This document shows, piece after piece, positions 1 to 8,899 of a stretch of 64,000 nt of DNA. The stretch comes from Neobacillus mesonae (GTDB lineage Bacteria > Bacillota > Bacilli > Bacillales > Cytobacillaceae), in the NCBI RefSeq assembly GCF_001636315.1, contig NZ_KV440949.1, positions 1,590,703-1,654,702 of the forward strand. The letters are read 5' to 3'. Under the pieces are notes generated by a model. The model had not been told where the DNA came from, made no database searches, and worked only from the letters and a program-made list of their open reading frames with translations. A program made the translations under genes and the position numbers. How positions within the stretch are numbered: position 1 is the first letter of the stretch; each line of letters starts with the position of its first letter.

Positions 1-1
1 T

Positions 2-1651
2 GTTCCAGATAGTATTGATACTAATGAGCTTTTAAGTATTGTTGACTTACTTATAACAGATTATTCTAGTATATTTTTTGACTTTATGGTTACGAAAAAG
101 CCTATAATTTTTTATGCACATGATCAAAGAAAGTACAAAAATGAACGGGGATTCTATTTAGACCTAAAAGATATGCCAGGTCCAATATGTAGGGATATTA
201 ATGAACTTATTGGGGAAGTCCTAACAGCTAATGAGTATCAAGACATTTATCAAGAAAAAACAGAAAAATGTATCAATGAGTTTTCCTATATGGAAGATGG
301 AAATAGTTCAAAACGGGTAATAGATATAATTTTTAATAATGATGAAAGTTATACTTATACTGTGTCTGACAATAAGACTAATATTCTTATTTATTGTGGT
401 GGATTCTTAAATAACGGAGTAACAACTTCCGCAATAAACCTAATGAATAATATTGATTATAATAAATATAATGTTATGGTTGCTGATAAAGCAAATTATG
501 ATGAAGAAAGCTCCAAAAATTTCAATAAATTAAATGAAAATGTGAAAAAATATTATCGAATTGGAAGCATGAATGTATTATTAAATGAAGTAGATAAGCA
601 AAACTATTTATATAATTATGGTGCCGAACAATTCTATAGAAAAGGTCCTAAAGATTATTTAGATGAAGAAATTATTGATATGTATAAAAGAGAATATAAA
701 AGAATGTTTGGGAATTCAAAGTTTGATATTCTTATTGACTTTAGTGGTTATGTGAAATTTTGGACTATGTTATTTGCTGTAAATGACAATAAAAAGAAGC
801 TAATTTTCCAACACAACGAGATGATGGAGGAATATGAAAAGGTAGTATCTGATCATTATAAGCATAAGGAAAACCTAAATGTTATTTTTCCTGTTTATAA
901 TTATTTTGACTATGTTGTTTCAGTGGCAGAGCATACTAGAAATAAGAATAAAAAAGAACTTGAACATTTAGTTTTAAATAGCGATAAGAAAATGGTGTAT
1001 GTTCATAATTCCATTAATTATAATTATGTATTAGATTCACTTAAATTAAGAAATACTATGGCAATTGCTGATAAAGAGTTTTATATTACAAGTAATTCAA
1101 TTACTCAACAAAATGATATGATTAATATCCAAGGACAGCAAGTTCCAAATAAGTCAGTATATAATTTTGTAACAATGGGACGTATGTCTCCTGAAAAGGA
1201 TCAAAAGAAATTAATCCACGCATTCGCTAAATTTTATGAAAAAAATGCAAATATTGAATTGTATATAATTGGGACTGGCGAATTGAAAGATGAATTAATA
1301 GCGGAAATTGATTCATTGCAATTACAGGATAAAATACATTTAGTGGGTCAATTGGACAATCCTTTCCCACTTATACAAGATTGCGATTGTTTTGTTCTTC
1401 CATCAAATCATGAGGGTCAACCAATGGTATTATTAGAATGCTTGATTTTAAATAAGCCAATTATCGCTACAGATATACCGGGGAATAGAAGTGTTCTCGA
1501 AAATGGTTATGGTGAAATTGTAGAAAATAGTATAAACGGTTTAGTTTCTGGTATGGAAAAAGTGATGAATGAAAAGCCGACTTATAAGGTATTTGACTAC
1601 CGTAAATATAATAAAGAAGCGATGAATATGTTCTATAATAATATTAATTAA
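2..1651 (+). CDS. TagF-like glycerophosphotransferase / glycosyltransferase fusion (5' end missing)
   Basis: The reading frame is open to the left window edge, so this is the last 549 codons of a longer protein. The first ~95 visible residues resemble the C-terminus of CDP-glycerol glycerophosphotransferases (TagF/TarF type): the segment LLITDYSSIFFDF, then a KKPIIFY strand and a PGP motif. After a linker, residues ~125-540 resemble a GT4-type glycosyltransferase, with MGRMSPEKDQ, YIIGTGEL and the nucleotide-sugar-binding segment SNHEGQPMVLLE. The family transfers polyol-phosphate or sugar units onto wall teichoic acid or related polymers at the inner membrane face. A fusion of both activities suggests polymerisation of a glycosylated polyol-phosphate polymer; substrate unknown. 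The DNA is markedly AT-rich compared with later genes, as is common in surface-glycan islands. A terminator follows. Confidence 0.8.
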   Translation, partial: VPDSIDTNELLSIVDLLITDYSSIFFDFMVTKKPIIFYAHDQRKYKNERGFYLDLKDMPGPICRDINELIGEVLTANEYQDIYQEKTEKCINEFSYMEDGNSSKRVIDIIFNNDESYTYTVSDNKTNILIYCGGFLNNGVTTSAINLMNNIDYNKYNVMVADKANYDEESSKNFNKLNENVKKYYRIGSMNVLLNEVDKQNYLYNYGAEQFYRKGPKDYLDEEIIDMYKREYKRMFGNSKFDILIDFSGYVKFWTMLFAVNDNKKKLIFQHNEMMEEYEKVVSDHYKHKENLNVIFPVYNYFDYVVSVAEHTRNKNKKELEHLVLNSDKKMVYVHNSINYNYVLDSLKLRNTMAIADKEFYITSNSITQQNDMINIQGQQVPNKSVYNFVTMGRMSPEKDQKKLIHAFAKFYEKNANIELYIIGTGELKDELIAEIDSLQLQDKIHLVGQLDNPFPLIQDCDCFVLPSNHEGQPMVLLECLILNKPIIATDIPGNRSVLENGYGEIVENSINGLVSGMEKVMNEKPTYKVFDYRKYNKEAMNMFYNNIN

Positions 1652-1725
1652 ATCAAACTGAAAATGTGATTTGTCAGATAATAACAAAAGGCCAATACTT
1701 CGTTTAGTTTTGTGGTAATAAGGGT

Positions 1726-1763
1726 ACAGTGCAAATCGTAGATGCATTTGCACTGTTTTTCTT
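1726..1763 (+). terminator. Rho-independent terminator after the TagF/GT gene
   Basis: An 11-bp perfect stem (1726-1736 with 1746-1756, arms ACAGTGCAAAT and ATTTGCACTGT) has a 9-nt loop and is followed by a T-rich run. It ends the polymer-synthesis transcript before the next gene. Confidence 0.8.
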
Positions 1764-1846
1764 TTTCCATTAGAATAATTTGGTTAATATTTTTATTTCA
1801 TTAGAATTATTACACCCAATTGAATAATGAGAGAGGAGATTATATT

Positions 1847-2833
1847 TTGAAAGGTAAATACTCTTTCTCAATATATTTAATAGTTATTATAGGTGTTATT
1901 TTCACTTTTGTTTTTTGCAAAAATGGGAATAATGAAAAGTCAGGATTTGCAGCTAAGGACCTTAACTCGAGTGCAAGTTTTCAATTAAGGTATTTAGATT
2001 ATCAAAAACCTATTCTTACTTTTCCAGTTCGTGATGAAATTGATACAACGACCTGGATACAGGGTGCTTCTGTGAATCAAAAAGAAAATGAATTATACAT
2101 TGCTAGACAATCCAATGGTGGGACCGTTTTAACAATAGAAATACGTAATTTGTCGACTGGAAAAATAAAAGGCTCAAAATACTTGCCGATACAAACTAAC
2201 ACATATGCCGAGGGATTACCGTGGTTTAAAAATAGTAGTGGAGATTTATGCTTTTTTGTTCGACAAATCCCTGCTGATAAAATCTCAATCTTTAACTATA
2301 CAAAAAATAAGGTAGAGCGGTCCTTTACTTTATTAGGAGGGTCAAAAATTGGATATGATTTTAATAAAAAGTATATCGTGACCTGCAATGCTAAAATAGA
2401 TTCAATTTTTGTTTATGATTTTGAAAGCGTAATGCAAGGCACTCCACAGCTGCTTCATACCATTCATTTAAACAATAAGAAGGTATTATTCGAAAAACCA
2501 CAGGGGTTGACTATTTATGGCGATTTAATTATCTTTTCACAAGGAGGAAGAAACGGAAAACCTGCAATTAGTGTTATTAATTTTGAGGGAAAAGTTGAGA
2601 ATGTTTTCTATTTTAATCGTTCTTCTTATGCAAATATGATTAAAAATTCCTATCCCAATCTTATTTCTAACAATTTAAACTACGACTTTGAAAATGAAGG
2701 TATATTTATGTATAAATATAATGGTATCTTATATCCTGCATTAGTACAAATTATTAATGGAAAAACAATCATTGTTTTAACGGGAGTTATGGATGGGATT
2801 TTGATTAATAGGCAATCTTTACATATTAATTAA
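1847..2833 (+). CDS. Membrane-anchored or secreted protein, probable beta-propeller
   Basis: I do not recognise a named family with certainty. The TTG at 1847 is chosen because GAGAGGAGAT lies 6-7 nt upstream; an in-frame TTG at 1820 has no such site. The N-terminus (residues ~5-25) is a single hydrophobic segment acting as signal or anchor. The rest, about 300 residues, is rich in short beta strands with repeated hydrophobic-polar patterns and phrases such as VNQKENELYIARQ and KPQGLTIYGDLI. This resembles six- or seven-bladed propellers, including proteins often labelled helveticin-J-like or teichoic acid biosynthesis protein C. Lying between two glycan-related genes, it may act at the cell surface. 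AT-rich like its neighbours. It ends at a strong terminator shared with the convergent gene. Confidence 0.6.
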   Translation: MKGKYSFSIYLIVIIGVIFTFVFCKNGNNEKSGFAAKDLNSSASFQLRYLDYQKPILTFPVRDEIDTTTWIQGASVNQKENELYIARQSNGGTVLTIEIRNLSTGKIKGSKYLPIQTNTYAEGLPWFKNSSGDLCFFVRQIPADKISIFNYTKNKVERSFTLLGGSKIGYDFNKKYIVTCNAKIDSIFVYDFESVMQGTPQLLHTIHLNNKKVLFEKPQGLTIYGDLIIFSQGGRNGKPAISVINFEGKVENVFYFNRSSYANMIKNSYPNLISNNLNYDFENEGIFMYKYNGILYPALVQIINGKTIIVLTGVMDGILINRQSLHIN

Positions 2834-2843
2834 GGTTAAAATT

Positions 2844-2900
2844 ACTAATAAAGCAAATAACCTCCAATTTAACCCTTTGGAGGTTATTTGCTTTATTAGT
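2844..2900. terminator. Bidirectional terminator
   Basis: A perfect 24-bp inverted repeat (2844-2867 with 2877-2900) with a 9-nt loop sits between two convergent genes. Outer arms are A/T-rich, so both transcripts end in U-rich tracts. Confidence 0.85.
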
Positions 2901-2920
2901 ATAAATGAAATGAAAGTTTT

Positions 2921-4849
2921 TTAGCTTTTATTCGCTGCTATAGCTTTAACAATTGCTTCATCAATTAACTTCAATACCTCTTTATAATAACCTGATTCAA
3001 AGTGGTGGATTAGCAGTCCATCAGGAGTAGATTCATCTCCTATATAAGGTAAATATCTACTGTCTATCGTTTGTGCTTTAGGTAATAACTTTTTTAAATA
3101 ATTATGCATATAATCAGCAATAAAAATAAGAGATTTTGTCCTGTTTAAATTGGATGAATAATTTTTTATATTTCCAGATTTATCTTTATACTTTGTATTC
3201 GGATTAATAAAATGGATGATCATCTTTTCTTCGGGTATTACTTTAATTAGTTTCTCGCAAAATAGTTTTGCGCTCTCTTGCCAAATATCAAAAAAGTTAG
3301 AACAATTATAGGGTGATATGTATCGAACCCCCTCTAAATTTTCCGTAAGCAAAAAGTCTCCTCTCTTTTGAATATAGGTTGAACCTGTAACTTTCCTGCC
3401 GTCTGGAAATATAAATGTTCCCATCTGAAAATCAGTGTATGCATCCATTAGAAAATAATCTGGTTTTGTGTCTCTTAATTTTTGAAAAAAGGACTTTTCA
3501 AAATCTGTTTTAACATAATCCAACGCAATAGGATGAAATCCACTAAATAGCTCCGGGTTAAATTTTGTATTTTTATCATCTGCCAAACTGATTAAAGATG
3601 AATGGAACTGTGTAAGAACAATTTCATATCTGTTTTTATATTCCTTATTAAAAAAAGCATTTGATGAAAATAATCTTCTTGTGTAACAGGATCCTAATAT
3701 TGCAAGATTTATTGGTTTATTTGATTTTACTTTAAGACATTGGATAACACATTCATTTTGAATTCCGTCTTTTCCACTTATTTCTAACCCATCAATTGAA
3801 GAAATGAAACCTCCACTATTAGTATATTTGATTAAGTGGACGAATTGTTTGTTTTCCTCTTGAACTTTTATTCCCAATAAAAAGTATCTATTTGAAAACC
3901 CCTCACAAAGTTTTGCAATATCGAGAGGAATTTGAAATTGAGAAAATTCTATTCCTTCTTTCAATTCAAATTCAAGAAAGTCTGTTTTTAAATAACCCTT
4001 TTCACTATAATTTATTATAAGTATTGATTTAATAATACCGTTGGGAATTACCTGATTAAAATTTTGATTTATTTTAACTGTTAAAGTATTTGGAGTTATT
4101 ATCGTTTCCATTGCGTAGAAATTCATTGAAGGAGAAAAATGAATAGCCAAAGTTTCCCTACCTGTTTTATAAAACTTAAATTTCATTGACTGATTTACTT
4201 TGTAAAATTTCCCTTCCAAATTATTAACCCTGATTTGAAAATAATCATTTTTTTCATTCTTTAAATAAAAATCATATATATCTCCATCATAAATCGGAGT
4301 AGCAGTTAACCTTGACATATCGACACTAAAGCTATTATCAATAATTGGAATTTCAATATCATCAGGGAAATAATCAAAAACATTTCCACTAATCCTTTTC
4401 CTAGCGGAAACAATATACCCGGAAAAGTCACCTTTACCTATAAATTGAAATTTTGAATGCGAAATTTGTTTTACTTCTGCATTTAACGTTTCAACCGGAA
4501 ATTCAACATCTAAAAATAATTTGTTTTGATTACAAACAACTTTTACAATATAGGTTTCTTTTTTCTTAATCAACTCATTTATTTCACTTGAGGAGTAATC
4601 GATTAACCTATTACTTTCCCGGCTTAGTACATATAATTGCAAACGGGTAGATTTTGAAAATTTTTCAAGTAAATCTTTTATATTTATCCTTACATTATTA
4701 TTCTGATGGGAAAGATTATATATTTTCGGTAACACTGTTGGAGCCACTCGGTCTTCTAGTTTATTACTTATCATAATTTTTTCGTCTGCTAATTCGTCAA
4801 ACGAAATCATTAGAGTATCTCCAAAAATTGAGATATTTTCAATAATCAT
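2921..4849 (-). CDS. DUF6270-like protein, possible SGNH-type enzyme of surface glycan metabolism
   Basis: A 642-residue protein without signal peptide. The N-terminal ~360 residues are beta-rich and unassigned. The C-terminal ~260 residues begin with LAILGSCYTRRLF and carry YFLMDAYTDF, IIHFINPN and a late HHFESGYY segment. A GSC motif after a hydrophobic strand plus a late His is the pattern I associate with DUF6270, a family found in polysaccharide and wall-polymer clusters and compared with SGNH hydrolases/acyltransferases. That assignment rests on motif recall. The start is an ATG preceded by AAAGGAG. AT-rich like the upstream glycan genes, with which it converges. A role in modifying or recognising a surface polymer is inference from context. 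Confidence 0.55.
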   Translation of the reverse strand: MIIENISIFGDTLMISFDELADEKIMISNKLEDRVAPTVLPKIYNLSHQNNNVRINIKDLLEKFSKSTRLQLYVLSRESNRLIDYSSSEINELIKKKETYIVKVVCNQNKLFLDVEFPVETLNAEVKQISHSKFQFIGKGDFSGYIVSARKRISGNVFDYFPDDIEIPIIDNSFSVDMSRLTATPIYDGDIYDFYLKNEKNDYFQIRVNNLEGKFYKVNQSMKFKFYKTGRETLAIHFSPSMNFYAMETIITPNTLTVKINQNFNQVIPNGIIKSILIINYSEKGYLKTDFLEFELKEGIEFSQFQIPLDIAKLCEGFSNRYFLLGIKVQEENKQFVHLIKYTNSGGFISSIDGLEISGKDGIQNECVIQCLKVKSNKPINLAILGSCYTRRLFSSNAFFNKEYKNRYEIVLTQFHSSLISLADDKNTKFNPELFSGFHPIALDYVKTDFEKSFFQKLRDTKPDYFLMDAYTDFQMGTFIFPDGRKVTGSTYIQKRGDFLLTENLEGVRYISPYNCSNFFDIWQESAKLFCEKLIKVIPEEKMIIHFINPNTKYKDKSGNIKNYSSNLNRTKSLIFIADYMHNYLKKLLPKAQTIDSRYLPYIGDESTPDGLLIHHFESGYYKEVLKLIDEAIVKAIAANKS

Positions 4850-5218
4850 ATGTAAAACTCCTTTATCAAAATAAAATTACTTTGCATACTTAAAAAATAT
4901 TTAAAAAATACAATTTAAGTATTACTCCCTCCTTTTAATTCCATCTATTTCATTATTCCTGAGTAACACACTAGAATTAACTATTAGAAAGAAAAGAACA
5001 TATATACTATTGAAATATTCTAAAATGATACGCATATGGAGCTTTGAAATGGATTTTATTAAATTTTAAAAGAAAGTTCCACTAAATCATACTATTAAAC
5101 CAAATTTAGTTGTAAAGTTTTATTTAAATTAGTTCTTAAAAACCTACCTTGTTATTTAAGAGAGGGTAACCTTAATTGGAGACCCTTTTTATAGGCTCTC
5201 CATTTATTAATGTTAAAT
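4850..5218. other. Intergenic region, no gene seen
   Basis: These 369 bases are AT-rich and must contain the promoter of the leftward DUF6270-like gene. A weak hairpin (GGAGACC/GGCTCTCC, about 5178-5201) lies just beyond the gtaB stop and may slow transcription, but it lacks a convincing U-tract. No credible ORF with a ribosome binding site was found. Confidence 0.4.
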
Positions 5219-6103
5219 CTAGTTCAAAACCAATTCCTTTGTAAGAATATCATTTATATACTCCAAAACTTCCTCACGAAGGTCCTCATGCTGCAATGCA
5301 AATTCTATGGTTGTTTTTACAAATCCAATCTTCTCACCAACATCAAATCTATTACCCTCAAAGTCATAAGCGAACACGCGCTGAATAGTATTTAATTGTT
5401 GGATCGCATCTGTAAGCTGAATTTCGCCGCCAGCACCAGTTTCCTGATTTTCTAAGAACTTAAAAATTTCAGGTGTAAGTACATATCTTCCCATAATTGC
5501 TAAGTTAGACGGAGCCGTACCTTGTTTTGGCTTTTCTACAAAGTTAAATACCTGATAACGACGTCCAGTTTGTGAAGCAGGATCAATAATGCCGTAGCGT
5601 TGGGTTTCATTATCAGGCACTTGTTGTACTCCAATAACTGATGATTGTGTTTCTTCGAATTCATTAATTAACTGCATTAGACATGGGGTATCACTTTGAA
5701 CAATATCAGCACCTAAAAGAACTGCAAATGGTTCTTCGCCAATAAACTTTCGAGCACACCACACGGCATGACCTAAACCTTTTGGTTCCTTTTGTCGAAT
5801 ATAGTGGATATTAGCAAGATTAGCAGCATATTGTACTTCATTTAATAAATCATACTTTTCTTTTTCAAGAAGATTTTGTTCTAATTCCGGAGTATTATCG
5901 AAGTGATCTTCAATTGCCCTTTTTGATTTGCCTGTGACAATAATAATATCTTCAATTCCTGAAGCAATTGCTTCTTCTACTATATATTGAATCGTTGGTT
6001 TATCAACGATTGGTAGCATTTCTTTCGGCATGGCTTTTGTAGCAGGCAAAAAACGTGTCCCTAATCCTGCTGCTGGAATTACTGCTTTACGTACTTTTTT
6101 CAT
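5219..6103 (-). CDS. gtaB: UTP--glucose-1-phosphate uridylyltransferase
   Basis: Makes UDP-glucose from UTP and glucose-1-phosphate in the cytosol. UDP-glucose feeds teichoic acid glucosylation, glycolipid anchors and, through the ugd gene in this window, UDP-glucuronate. The 294-residue length is normal for the bacterial GalU/GtaB family. The N-terminus carries the nucleotidyltransferase signature [20 protein letters not shown], followed by [12 protein letters not shown] and the catalytic-site stretch [16 protein letters not shown] and the late FDVGEKIG segment are also typical. The start is an ATG with AAAGGAGA nine bases upstream. It stands alone, next to AT-rich surface-glycan genes. The galU name is equally valid. 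Confidence 0.95.
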   Translation of the reverse strand: MKKVRKAVIPAAGLGTRFLPATKAMPKEMLPIVDKPTIQYIVEEAIASGIEDIIIVTGKSKRAIEDHFDNTPELEQNLLEKEKYDLLNEVQYAANLANIHYIRQKEPKGLGHAVWCARKFIGEEPFAVLLGADIVQSDTPCLMQLINEFEETQSSVIGVQQVPDNETQRYGIIDPASQTGRRYQVFNFVEKPKQGTAPSNLAIMGRYVLTPEIFKFLENQETGAGGEIQLTDAIQQLNTIQRVFAYDFEGNRFDVGEKIGFVKTTIEFALQHEDLREEVLEYINDILTKELVLN

Positions 6104-6313
6104 TCCAATGTCTCCTTTTATAAATAATTCTATTTATATATTTTTTTCTACGTAATATTAACTTATTATATATACCTATTTTGTTTAATTTTGTCAAACA
6201 ACACAACTTTTTGTAATACTTTTGTAAATTTTTTTACATGTTTATTTAAACTATATTTTCCCTTCTGTTTCTAGTACTATTTCACAGTTGGAAACAATTT
6301 TACATTTCGAGTT

Positions 6314-6354
6314 ATAAAAAAAACCCAAAAAGGAGTATGATCTTCCTTAATGGG
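6314..6354 (-). terminator. Orphan minus-strand terminator
   Basis: On the minus strand CCCATTAAGGA pairs with TCCTTTTTGGG (9 of 11 pairs, two T-T mismatches) around a 9-nt loop, followed directly by eight Ts. No convincing gene ends here: a minus frame stops at 6397 but has poor start signals. It may end a small RNA or peptide transcript, or act as a leader terminator 210 nt upstream of gtaB. Confidence 0.55.
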
Positions 6355-6592
6355 ATTTAAATAACGTTTAAAACATATAGAGAAAATTTATTTTCTTTAT
6401 ACAGTTTCGCAATATATCCTATTTAAAAATTTCTTAATTCTATCGAACATAAATTTAAAAAGACTACCCCTTTTTACTGCAAATATTAATATGAAATAGC
6501 CCTCTACAAGAGTTACGGTTCTGATAAGGCGAATATGAACACATTCAAAAATAAACCATTTATTTAAGCAGGAGATTTTACGTGTCTCTGTA

Positions 6593-6901
6593 ATGTCGGA
6601 ACAATACATGTATCTCATTATTATTTTTTTATTTATTACTACATTAAAAGGATACCTGGCAATATATACTAGCAGTGGTTTCATTGCTTCTGCAATCTGG
6701 GCGTTCCTTTTTTTCATCATAGGACTAATTGTAGGGATTCTCGTTGCCTTAGAATCTTTTAAATATCATTTCATAACTAAAGTCCCTTCTGATACTGTTG
6801 TCCGGAACTCGAGAAAGCAATATGAAATGAAACTGCTTCAAATCTCCAATGAACTAAAAAGCTCGCATAAGATGGAAACAGTTAGAATGCGTATTTCTTG
6901 A
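6593..6901 (+). CDS. Small two-helix membrane protein of unknown function
   Basis: I do not recognise the family. The 102-residue product has two hydrophobic segments (residues ~5-25 and ~29-55) and a basic, helical C-terminal tail of about 45 residues likely to lie in the cytosol. The ATG is poorly placed: the nearest Shine-Dalgarno-like GGAG (6571-6574) is 18 nt upstream and no in-frame start lies closer. Support comes from a good terminator just after the stop and from the clean membrane topology. The overlapping minus-strand frame is judged a shadow. Confidence 0.5.
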   Translation: MSEQYMYLIIIFLFITTLKGYLAIYTSSGFIASAIWAFLFFIIGLIVGILVALESFKYHFITKVPSDTVVRNSRKQYEMKLLQISNELKSSHKMETVRMRIS

Positions 6902-6921
6902 GGCAATGGTTAAACTTATTT

Positions 6922-6962
6922 GGAATGAACTCGATAACGTATCAAGTTCATTCCATATTTGT
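6922..6962 (+). terminator. Terminator after the small membrane protein
   Basis: GGAATGAACT (6922-6931) pairs perfectly with AGTTCATTCC (6945-6954), followed by ATATTTGTTTT. It also lies between convergent genes and could serve the minus strand weakly. Confidence 0.6.
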
Positions 6963-6985
6963 TTTAAACCAAGATTATTTTGTCT

Positions 6986-8722
6986 CTAATAGGATATAGC
7001 TCTCTTTTTCTGATTCCCCCAAATCCGATTAAACTCTTTTTTGCTGATTTTAACATTTTTCTTACCTGTCCAGCAATCGTTAAAATAATAATTGCTTTGA
7101 TCATATCCAGTTAGTACTAAGGCATGCACGGAGAATCCGTGCATCGGTGATACTAACACCACGACTGGTTTGTTTTTGAACAGCTGTTTTTCAATCGTTG
7201 TATTGCTTTTGCCGGTTAGATTAACAGAGCTGCCTGCGTATTTTTTGACCAACTTCATTAAAGCCGGGGGATAAATCGTCCAGCCACGTTTCGTAAATGG
7301 ATTGCCGACATATCCGTAGTTTGGATTTGATGAGTGCCGCGGCATTTCCTTCGCAAGGCCGACTTTGTTGACTTTTGCCCCTTTATACTGGAGCATCATC
7401 GTAACAGCGGTGATTTCACAGCCTGTTGGCAGTTCCGGTCTTTGGTTAATTATAGGAACATTTATTGTTTTACCGCTGATTTGGTTAGAATGCTGTCCGT
7501 AGACCGTTTTCGGTTTATAGTAAATCCAGCCCAATACTCTCTTTGTGCCTTTTTCTTTCTCCGTTGCCTTCGTCACGTACCCGGATGTATTCACATCATA
7601 AAGAAATTGGATCTTGTCCCCATGCTGGCCAAAGGATGTTTTGGGGTAATAGTGATAATATCTGATAATCTTTTGCGTTTTTTTTTCAAGCTCTGCCGCA
7701 TACTTTATCGTCTGGTCGCTATTTAGATAAAAACTATACTTAATTTGTTTTGTCGATGGATAAAATTGATTAATCTTAATTAATTTGCCTCCTGAATAAA
7801 CTTTTTCATAACCATTTTTCACTTCAACAGTCGTTGGTGATTGGGTTGTTTCCTTTGGTGCTGTCGTTTTGGCAGCTGGCCTCGCCTTATGGTGTTTATA
7901 AACAATCCCCGCTAAGTCAGCGATTACCTTTTGTGACTTCTCATAAGATATATTCTTCGTCATAATTGCCAGTACAAACGGCTTTTTGTCGTAAACAATT
8001 GCCACATCATTATAAATTCTATCCGCCGGAATCATCCCTACTTTATGAGCAATAGAAACTCCCTTAATTCCTCGGGGAATCGTTGTATTATAGACCGTTT
8101 TTTTCAAATAGCCGACAAGTTCTTTTCCATATGAGCTCTTCGCCGAAAATTGATACAGCTTATTTGCATAAATCGTTAAGTCATTAGCGGAAGTTAAATT
8201 ACTGCCGTTTGGATAAGCATACTGACCGCCCAGGCTTTTCATATATTTGATAAACTTGTCTTGGCCGACATATTCCTTCAGCATGATAAAGGCGATATTA
8301 TCGCTGTAAATCATCGCATATTTCACCAGTTCCCTAATGGTAAAAGAAGTCCCGACCTTCTTTTTTTGAATAATGCCGCTGCCGCCATAATAATGATAGC
8401 TTTTGTATTTAAGCTTTTTATTTAAATCAATTTTCCCCTGGGAGGCCTGCTCCATTATGTAGATCGCAAGCGGCAATTTAATCGTACTTGCTGCGCGCCC
8501 CGATGTTTTTCCGTTTATTTGAAAAACTACTCCTGTTGTTAGATCCTTATACTGAAGTGTAACCGTGCCGCCTGATTTTTTTATGTAGTTCTTCAACTCA
8601 GTAGATAGTTTTGTAGAAAAGTTCGATGATGCTGCTTCTGCACTTGCATCTAAACCTGGCAAAATAAGCCCTAGCATTAAAAGCACGACGAGCATTCCCT
8701 TTAAAATATGTCCTATCTTCAC
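6986..8722 (-). CDS. Secreted class-A beta-lactamase-fold protein fused to a C39-like cysteine peptidase
   Basis: Residues 1-30 form a signal peptide ending near SAEAA. Residues ~35-275 have the serine beta-lactamase/transpeptidase fold with S78-T-I-K81 (SxxK), S139-D-N (SDN) and K226-V-G (KTG-like). Residues ~300-415 are a linker with two related motifs (YYHYYPKTSFGQHG and IYYKPKTVYGQH). Residues ~418-578 match the C39_2 papain-like domain: C434 in PTGCEITAVTMM, H532 in HGFSVHAL and D548 in FNDCW are the likely triad. The start is GTG with GGGTGGGG five bases upstream. The second half may cleave peptides or wall cross-links. The beta-lactamase half is more likely a wall-active or regulatory hydrolase than an antibiotic resistance enzyme, because the third motif is KVG and the protein is large. 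This is an unusual combination. Confidence 0.85.
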   Translation of the reverse strand: MKIGHILKGMLVVLLMLGLILPGLDASAEAASSNFSTKLSTELKNYIKKSGGTVTLQYKDLTTGVVFQINGKTSGRAASTIKLPLAIYIMEQASQGKIDLNKKLKYKSYHYYGGSGIIQKKKVGTSFTIRELVKYAMIYSDNIAFIMLKEYVGQDKFIKYMKSLGGQYAYPNGSNLTSANDLTIYANKLYQFSAKSSYGKELVGYLKKTVYNTTIPRGIKGVSIAHKVGMIPADRIYNDVAIVYDKKPFVLAIMTKNISYEKSQKVIADLAGIVYKHHKARPAAKTTAPKETTQSPTTVEVKNGYEKVYSGGKLIKINQFYPSTKQIKYSFYLNSDQTIKYAAELEKKTQKIIRYYHYYPKTSFGQHGDKIQFLYDVNTSGYVTKATEKEKGTKRVLGWIYYKPKTVYGQHSNQISGKTINVPIINQRPELPTGCEITAVTMMLQYKGAKVNKVGLAKEMPRHSSNPNYGYVGNPFTKRGWTIYPPALMKLVKKYAGSSVNLTGKSNTTIEKQLFKNKPVVVLVSPMHGFSVHALVLTGYDQSNYYFNDCWTGKKNVKISKKEFNRIWGNQKKRAISY

Positions 8723-8854
8723 CTATTCCCCACCCTTTTTTATCATATCTTGGTATTTTATCTCTATTATTCTAGCAAATTTAGCCATATATTTATATAG
8801 TTTTTACTATTTGATATTTTGCAAAAGGGTGAGCTGCATAATATACAACTCCAA

Positions 8855-8882
8855 AAAAATACCTCCGAAAAAATTTCGGAGG
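8855..8882 (-). terminator. Terminator of the YfkN-like gene
   Basis: CCTCCGAAA (8862-8870) pairs with TTTCGGAGG (8874-8882) around a 3-nt loop. On the minus strand it is followed by a run of seven Ts. Confidence 0.85.
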
Positions 8883-8899
8883 CATTCTTTTCTATTGAA

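Noticed and set aside
5178..5201. Terminator of gtaB
   Set aside because: The hairpin is short with a central mismatch and has no T-run on the minus strand.
6397..6720. Minus-strand ORF of 107 codons
   Set aside because: It overlaps the small membrane protein gene, has no good start signal and its product shows no domain-like pattern; only the terminator beyond it is noted.
6986..8722. Beta-lactamase antibiotic-resistance gene
   Set aside because: The protein is a large fusion with a KVG third motif and a peptidase domain; resistance is not supported.
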